Positions 57,041 to 64,000 of a stretch of DNA of 64,000 nt are shown piece by piece; within the stretch, counting starts at the first letter, position 1, and each line of letters starts with the position of its first letter. Origin of the DNA: Casuarius casuarius (Eukaryota; Chordata; Aves; Casuariiformes; Casuariidae). The stretch spans positions 989,070-1,053,069 of the forward strand of contig PTFA01000193.1 of the NCBI GenBank assembly GCA_003342895.1. The letters run 5' to 3'. The notes beneath the pieces are model-generated. The model was not told the DNA's origin, ran no database searches, and saw only the letters and a program-made list of their open reading frames with translations. The position numbers and the translations under genes are program-made.

Positions 57041-59272
57041 GGCCCCAGCGACTGGCAGAAGAACCTTTGCATCCCTAGGTATATTCTTCCTCTTGCAGCA
57101 TCCTGATTTTACAGATGAGCTAGAAATCCAGAGACAGAAGGGCCCAGGGGAGGTAGAGAGAACAGAAGGCTGGGAATATTCTTGATACCCTCACTTCCAA
57201 ATAAACAGTAAATCTGAAATTCCAGTGAAAATTGGAGCTTTCTCAGGACCTTTCTGATGGCACAGGAATGTAGGAAACAGCAGTCATCCTTAATGACTTT
57301 TATTGTTGGAACATTAGTCATTAAAAGCTTCTGTTGAGAGCAGACACAATCGTCTTCTCTCCCAAACACTTCAGATCCACCTTCTCAGGGTATGTCACTA
57401 TCATTTCCAGGTCTCTAGTTAGTTGTAGAGCTCCAGGATAATCAAGATTTGATTTTTTTAAATAAAACAGAGGAGTGAGCAGAAAGAACCTGTATGTAAA
57501 CATGCCTGCTGCTCTCTGCCTTGCTTGTCCTTCTTAACCAAAGCTAAAAGAGTTTCCTTTTGTCTTAGCATTGGGATGAGCCCCTGGCTAGTCCCAGGCT
57601 TGATTCCCTCCAGGAATCACAGACCCAAACTGAACTTAACTGTTTTCCTTGAGCACAAACAGAAGATGCACAGATTTTAATGCCTAGGAGAAGTGAGGCT
57701 GCTGAGAAGGGTGAGAGAGCAGGGATCACCTCGTTCAGGGATTCAGGGAGTGTCCCTCCAGCTTTGTAAAGGGCGGTGGAAAGAAACTGGATCATGCAGG
57801 GATGGGAGGAGGTCTCTTCTTTTTCTCCTAATCGGTCACCTGGACCTGCTTTGTCAATCAGAGCAGTGCCACCACTTTTGGTTTGCCATATTGGGGGAAG
57901 TTAGTCCAGCATAGAAGACGCACGATCAGGAATTAGGAGAAGGTCTTGAATGCCCAGGACCACTTTTGCTATTGTAGCTATTCATCTCCCTGGACAGAGG
58001 TGTGTGCTTGGCACATATCTCTTTGTATGGTTGTCCATAGCACTCTGACTCTAGCAGCATTGTCCTATGCCTTCAGGGCATGATAGAGATGATTAGAAAA
58101 GTGAGGAGGAGGAAGGAACTTTTTAGAGAAGTCTCCTTCAAAGTGAGGCGCTCTAGAGGAAAAGGAATTGTCAACTCTGTGCTTAATCAGCAAAGCTCTG
58201 GAGTCGGTGCTTAACTCTTGCTGAAGGCAGTAAGTTCCTGTGCTTAAATGCCTTGCTGTGTTGATGTAACAGAAAGTGTCCTTCCAGTGAAGGCTTTTAC
58301 TCTTTAAAATGCCGTCTTTGACTCTCACTCGCATGTGGCAACAGTTGGATCAGTGCGAACTGGCTGTGGTTGGAAAGCATTGACGGCAAACACGAACGTG
58401 CCAGCACCTGCCTGGAGCTCCCAGCCTGTCGGTACGTGGCCGTCTCCAGGGAGCAAGAACGTCCTGGTGAGACTGGGACCCTGCTGCCCTAACCCAACCT
58501 CCCCTGCGCAGAATAGTCCCACAGAGCCTTCACTACAAGCGCCAATGCAGAGCATTGAGCAGCAGTTTGATTTTAGGGTGGGAGAGCTAGACCGACCTCT
58601 GTATTCAGGTTCTTAAGGTTTTGTAGTCCAAAGGACTCGTGGAGCTCTTGCATTTTCATTGTGTTTGGGGGGTTTGGGGTGTTGCCGCCACAATCCTGTG
58701 CTGTAAAACTTTTCATCAACTGCAGCCGAAGTGAGAAATTGCCGTTCGCAGTCCGTACTTGCCTGGATCGTAGCGACCAGGCTCACATCTCTGTGGCGTG
58801 CACGGGGCACGCCAGGGCTCTGCCGTACAGCTGTAAGTGGAGAGGTGTCCCACCACCCTTCACCGGGGGCCCTGCATGTGGCTTACCTCTTTTAGAGAGA
58901 AAATTGGCCAATCTCCCCTCACTGCTTCATCCATAGGGCCTGGCACTAGGCGTTATGCAGATACACCGCGTTACAGCTTTTAATTACATAGTCACACGTG
59001 TTTTTTCCACATTCAGTGCCAAGGATGGATGCAAAAAGGTCGATCAAGGTTATATGGAAAACTAAATCCAGCTTTTCCTTAACTTCAAGTGATTTCTTCC
59101 CTACCAAGACAAGCCTTGTAATGAAGGTCGGTATGTATTTACACACGTTCACACAGAGACATGAATATACTTACAGAAATATGCATGCAGTAACTCCAGC
59201 TTTACAATAGGATGTTGATTTAATTTTCCTCTTACACAAATCTCAGAGCAGTTTGTTTAATTGAAGCTTTCA

Positions 59273-59340
59273 AAAACCCTGTAAGGTAGGGTGTTATTAT
59301 GCCCGTTTTATGCAGGAGGAAGAGAAGCAGGGGGCAAATC
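59273..59340. repeat. Old MIR-like fragment
   Basis: AACCCTGTAAGGTAGGGTGT, then TATTATGCCCGTTTTATGCA, matches the MIR-type 'accctgtgaggtaggtattattatccccattttacaga' pattern. Confidence 0.6.
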
Positions 59341-62138
59341 CTGCCGAGAATAATATCCTCGTGTGTGCTAGGAAGCTAATAGCGAACGAGGACGGGGAAG
59401 GGGTTGCTGGCACACAAAGGGAAAGCACCTCGTTTCAGGTGCATGCAGAGCAAACAGTGGTTTTCGCCAGCGCCGTGCACTTTGGGGGAAGCGAACGCGA
59501 TCACCAGCTTGTTCCTTTTCCTTCCTGTGGGTTTTGGTTTGTCTCGGCAGGGCTGGGGCTGCTGCGGCTCCTCCGAGCGGGCAGGACACACGTTCCCTTG
59601 GATGGGGCCGCCGCGCTGAGCTCGCGCTTGGCTCGCTGCACGTGTGGCGGCTGAGCGAGCTGGGTGCTTTCCGACCGGGTTGGGGTATCAAAGCCTCGCC
59701 GCTGGGATCCCTGAAGGTGTAGACAGAGGGAGGGGCAGGAACAACCTCCTGATAAATGCCATTGTATGGGAGGGTGGAGGCTCTCCGAATGGCCCCGGGA
59801 AGGAGTCAGGTGATGGCATGTTATCTCAGGGTAGCTGAGCCCTCAGAGATACCAGCTTCCTCTGAGCCTGATGAAAACAGGGAGAGACCCTTCTCATGTT
59901 CCTAGGGAGGGAAAAGCTAGGCTGGGCGCCCCAGTCTTACTAGACACTGGAGAATCCACACCAGTGTGAGCTGGTTCGGATGCCCCAAGTCTAGAGAGAT
60001 CTTCAGTTGCAATTCCTGCCTCGTCTGCTCTGCAGGCAAGGGCTGGTCTCTCCTGGATGCGATGCCCGAAGGTGAGTTCACCCACTAGTGCTAAATCTGT
60101 AAGAAATCTGTTGAGTACCAAAGTATTTTTGCATTTTGTCTGAATGGCTGTAAACTTTTCAGATTTGAGATCACCGATGTCAGCTTTTATGTTTTAAAGG
60201 TTCAGGCTATTTGATGCTTTCCTCAAGTCCCCAGCTCCTGGAATCCTCCTATCGCTGAGGCATCTCGGCTCTCCTTTTCCCATACGTGTTGCATTATGTA
60301 AGTGCGTTTCTAGGCCTCCACAGTTGTACAGAAATGCTGGGAAAAATGCAGTTAAAATATTTTACAGGCCTGCAAACCAGAGGCAAAGGAAAGGTGCTGA
60401 AACCACATTTTAAAAGATCAGGAGCTTGACTTCTGATGTTTTATCTTTCCAAAATTCTATGGGGGAAAAAAAAAAGAATTTGTTACATGCTATGATAAAT
60501 GATCCCTAAAATCTTATCAAATTTTGGTCAAATCCAACATGGGTTAACAGCAAAGCGATGATGGGGAACCCCCTCCTCTTTCCAAGCAGGAGCTGCCGGG
60601 CAGAGGGCAGCTCTCAGCGACTGCTCGAGTCGAATTTGGTGACAAAGACGATGGCTGCGGAAGCCGAACAGCTCTCCTAGACAAGCGCGCCGTGCCAAGG
60701 ATATTGCTGACATCCAGGGAGAGCGACGCGAGGAGATGAGAGCTGCCGCAGAGGGGTGCAGTGGGAAGCATTAGCGCTGGCTGATAGCGAGCAGGCTGCT
60801 GGAGGGGGGGAATCTGGCAGAGGCGGCGTGGTGTGGGAGGGCTGGCTTGCCCCCATGGATGAGATAATGTTTGGTCAGTCGTGCACTTACTGCATTGCTC
60901 ATAAGCATCCCTTTCGCCAGCTCTCAGCCTGGCTCCTCTGAAAAGAGCAAAGCTCGGGGGCTCCAGCCTCTTACGAAGTGAATGGAAAAGGGGGAGGGGA
61001 GGAGGAGAAGAGTTTTCTCGTGTTGCAAAGGGTGGGCTGGAAGAAGTTTTCTTATTGCATGGAAATTCTCGAAGATGCAAATAGTCTCTTGTCTTGGCGT
61101 GGACCAATAAGTCAAACGTACTGAGCATGTTCGCAAACTGAAACACTACGGGGAAAGTCAAGTTCGGAACAACAGTTTTATTTTCCTAACTCCAAGCATT
61201 TAATTTTGATGTTTTCTAGGTTTTTACAAGTACTATCTTAAAATTTGACATTAGAATTTTTAATTAGATCAGAATTTTCCTATACAAAATGTTTAAATAT
61301 TTAAACATCTCAGCCACTTTGAATGATAAAACCTTCCCATTTAAAACCAGAAAGGGACCAAGTGACATTTTCTTGCCAGAAGCCCATTCCAGTAAGTTGG
61401 CTTCTCTTATTAAAAAAAAAACAGAATTTAAAAAACAAAATTCCACCCATCCTCTGCTGAGTCCAAACCTGGGGGATTAGCTCCTGCAGGAGCTAAGACC
61501 GTAACAGAGTCCAACTGTAGTGTGTCTTACCGCCAATAAATATGTTTTTACCTTGGGGACCTGAGTGCTGTAATACCGATAACCTTGTGATTAAACATTT
61601 TATATCACAATAGTACCCTCTGGGTGGAAACTGGATTGAGGCCACGCTCTGCTGAGGGATTAGACAGCGCTAAAGAGACCATCGCTGTTCGAGGGAGCCC
61701 CCATGCATTGATGCAGCCCGGTAAAAAGCGAAGTCACCACGCTGGGACGGATGGTGCATTCCCGCTCGAAGCGGGTGTCACGATGGAGAAAAAATCAGAT
61801 CTCGGATTTATGGGCTATTTCTGCATTGGGAAATCGATCCAGTAACTCCCTGCTGCGGCTACCGGACAAACTCATCTAAAATCCCTTGGCACATGCCTGG
61901 CACTTTGCTGATGGCAAGCAATGCCCCTGAAGGCTACTCCAAAATTTAGGAGACTGCCTGCAGCCAGGAAAAGAGTTGCTGCTTGTTGCTTCCTTCCCCC
62001 TCTGCCCCTTTGGCACCCTGGAAGGGAAAGTCGGCGGCTGGAAGCGTCGCCCCGAGCTGCTCCTCGGAGGACGGCGGTGGAAAGGACGGCGAGGGGGTTT
62101 GCAGCGGGGCAGAGGGGAAGGATGCAGGTTGTTCTGCC

Positions 62139-62180
62139 TGACGTCAGTGAGAACTAGAGCGAGCAAAATGCCGTTATAAA
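62139..62180 (+). promoter_or_regulatory. Promoter-like CRE plus TATA box
   Basis: A perfect palindromic CRE (TGACGTCA, 62139-62146) lies 28 bases upstream of TATAAA (62175-62180), a spacing seen in cAMP-responsive promoters. GC-rich sequence precedes it (62.0-62.12 kb). No coding exon is recognised downstream, so a real start site is only inferred (about 62205-62210, + strand). Confidence 0.4.
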
Positions 62181-62199
62181 ATGCCAACCCCGAGACTAT

Positions 62200-62243
62200 G
62201 GTCTTTTCTGGTAGTCAACCTACATGAAAAGACCGATGACTAC
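62200..62243 (+). other. Two interleaved inverted repeats
   Basis: GGTCTTTTC (62200-62208) pairs with GAAAAGACC (62226-62234), and GTAGTCA (62211-62217) pairs with TGACTAC (62237-62243). The order a-b-a'-b' is that of a pseudoknot. The two stems could also be alternatives. Confidence 0.5.
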
Positions 62244-62719
62244 GTGAGCCCCTGCAGACACAGAGCCGTGGAAGAGGAGGAAGAGCCGCAGAAAGCTCCC
62301 TCCAAAAGGCAGGAGAAAAACTAGATCGAGGTGAACCGATTTGCCCCCGAGACACGAAGATGGGGCGAGAGCGTGATAGATTCAGCGTCGCGGTGTCCGA
62401 TGTCTATTCAGTGCTCTGAGGTTATTCACTGATGCTTTTAAAGTCAGAGGCACTTTTAGGTGAGGCTGCCGAGATCCCGAAGAACTGAGGTTTTGGGGAA
62501 GTTGGGCTCTTTATAGGCTATAACAGCTTCCAGATCTTCTCCTCCCTCCACCCAAAATCACACTGAAATGCACAAATGCAGTTTATACCTCCCCGAACAA
62601 TGTGAACTGCAAATGTTACTAATTAGCACCCCTCTAAATGGCTGCGATTCATTTACCAGCTGATGGAATATTTACTCTAGAATTTCTTCTTCTTTAAAAC
62701 AGAAGAACACACAAAACTA

Positions 62720-62736
62720 TTTATTTATTTATTTAA
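62720..62736 (+). repeat. (TTTA)n microsatellite
   Basis: About four TTTA units in AT-rich sequence. Confidence 0.8.
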
Positions 62737-63229
62737 CAAATTCCTGCCGCTGGCCGTGCTGAAAATGTGAATCACGCAGCAGGAGCTAAAGCTGGAGCGG
62801 CTCTCCTACCAAAAACCGGATTAAAGCACAGGAAATGCAGCTTGCGAGAAAAGCGACGTTTTGAAAGCCATTTGCAACACAAAGTTAACCAATAACGCCA
62901 GTTTTGAAGTCTGATAAACTAACAATTTTAGAATAATAGCACTTCCTCTCTCGTGTTGCAAGAGCGTTTTTCCATGCAGACCTCGCGCTCCACCGGTTCT
63001 TCTGCCCGTCATCACATTTGCCAAACTGGTAGATTCCAGTTTGGTCATAAATTTCTCAGGATTGGATAAAACAGATTTGAGTGCAGATGCACAGGCAGGA
63101 ATCTCTCTTTTAGTTACGGTGCCGTTTTGGAAGGCGAATCCTTTCTGAAGCGCCAGGAACTTCCACTCCCATCGCTAATCCGCGCCTGCCTCCCCTTGGA
63201 CAGCCCTGGCCACTTCCTTTGCGAACAAG

Positions 63230-63267
63230 CCTTTTTTTTTTTTCTTTTCTTTTTTTTCCCCCCCCCT
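63230..63267 (+). repeat. Pyrimidine tract (T12, T-rich, C9)
   Basis: Uninterrupted run of C and T bases: a T run, CTTTTCT, a second T run and a C run. Confidence 0.9.
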
Positions 63268-63549
63268 GCTTGTTTGCTTTTCGGAAAGCTGATTCAGCCT
63301 TAAAGCAGACGGGGTTGCAACGCCCGTTGGGGGCACTTTGCATTCTGCCCCCACCGTTTGGGAGAAAGGAGAATAAAAGCAAACCGCAGGGTAATCTCTC
63401 TGTTGCAGTCAGGATGAGTCTTTTCTTTCTTTATATATTTATTTTTGACGTGTCTAAGCAAGGGAAGCTGCACGCCCCTGGCCGCAGAAGCGCAAGGGTA
63501 GACAACAGTTAAGTTGGAGCTGCTCGGCGTCGCTCGTGTGCCCAGCTCG

Positions 63550-64000
63550 CGTTTTACAGGCAATATCCATATTTGATCAGCCCCGAAAGATGGGCTGCGC
63601 GGGTTAGCGAACAGCGAGCGGGGCCCGGGGACGCGGCGATGTTCCGGCGGCTTTGTGGCGGGGCCCCGGGGACCGACGAGAGGGAGGCCGGGATGCTCCG
63701 TGCGGAGGCGCTGGGATGCCCCTGCCCGCGCCGGGAGGGAGCCGGCCCCGGGGGGGGCTGTTTGTGCAAACAAGGTCTCGCCCGGCTCCGGGAAATGGAG
63801 AGCGAGGGGGGGTTTCTGCTTGGAGGCAGGGGGAGCGCGGCGGCAAGGCGCGGGGATGGCTGCCCCGGTGCCAGCGCTCCCCCGGGACGCCCTGCCGGGG
63901 GCAGGTCACCCCTGCTGCCCCGGGGGGGGGAAGCAGCCTAGCAGGGAGGGGGGAATGCCCCCCCGGCTGCAGGGTTAACCAGCCTCTAGCTGCCCCCCCG
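63550..64000. promoter_or_regulatory. CpG-rich block at window end
   Basis: From about 63.55 kb the sequence is strongly GC- and CpG-rich with several G/C runs, in contrast to the AT-rich DNA before it. It may be the CpG island of the next gene. No start exon could be recognised before the window ends. Confidence 0.4.

Larger units (their letters stand above)
54381..62130. other. Intergenic region, no gene supported
   Basis: About 7.7 kb with scattered open frames. The longest is 205 codons on the - strand at 60544-61161, low in complexity and without recognised domains or splice support. Old repeat fragments are listed separately. No RNA gene recognised. Confidence 0.6.

Noticed and set aside
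60544..61161. 205-codon open frame on the - strand
   Set aside because: Low-complexity Ser/Pro/Arg content, no recognised motif, no promoter or splice context.

Overview
The window is vertebrate nuclear DNA, most likely from a bird. It has three protein-coding genes in a row on the + strand, all split by GT-AG introns. The repeats are short CR1-like LINE ends and older MIR-like fragments. Introns in the first 40 kb are short and GC-rich, as on an avian microchromosome. The species cannot be named from the sequence alone; a crocodilian or turtle is less likely but not excluded. Three runs of N mark unresolved bases (11132, 14631, 18989-19172).

1-18.77 kb: the 3' part of ITGB3 (integrin beta-3). 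Thirteen coding exons, equivalent to human exons 3-15, read in consistent phase from the end of the PSI domain to the stop codon (733 codons). The signal peptide and first exons lie left of the window. A 36-bp minisatellite interrupted by the assembly gap follows the gene (18.84-19.28 kb).

20.6-39.54 kb: an EFCAB13-like gene (EF-hand calcium-binding domain protein 13), next to ITGB3 as in human. I could assemble 31 exons that keep one reading frame for 1,279 codons plus stop. The middle is an array of about thirteen EF-hand-like modules. Most are encoded by a 144-, 105- or 99-nt exon, often followed by a 72- or 75-nt exon, all with phase-1 boundaries. Most calcium-binding loops are degraded, and the last one is canonical. 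At least one module is broken and one block looks recently duplicated. The 5' end is the least certain part.

39.54-54.36 kb: METTL2A (tRNA N3-methylcytidine methyltransferase). Nine exons give 372 codons plus stop. Its CpG-island promoter starts within about 240 bp of the EFCAB13 polyadenylation signal. From about 40.5 kb the DNA becomes AT-richer and introns become longer.

54.4-64 kb: no gene could be supported. This stretch holds old repeat fragments, a promoter-like CRE/TATA pair at 62.14-62.18 kb followed by overlapping inverted repeats, and a CpG-rich block from about 63.55 kb to the window end that may be the start of a neighbouring gene.

The three genes have unrelated roles (adhesion receptor, probable calcium-binding scaffold, tRNA modification). 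Nothing suggests they work as one pathway. The most unusual content is the modular, eroding EF-hand array of the EFCAB13-like gene.
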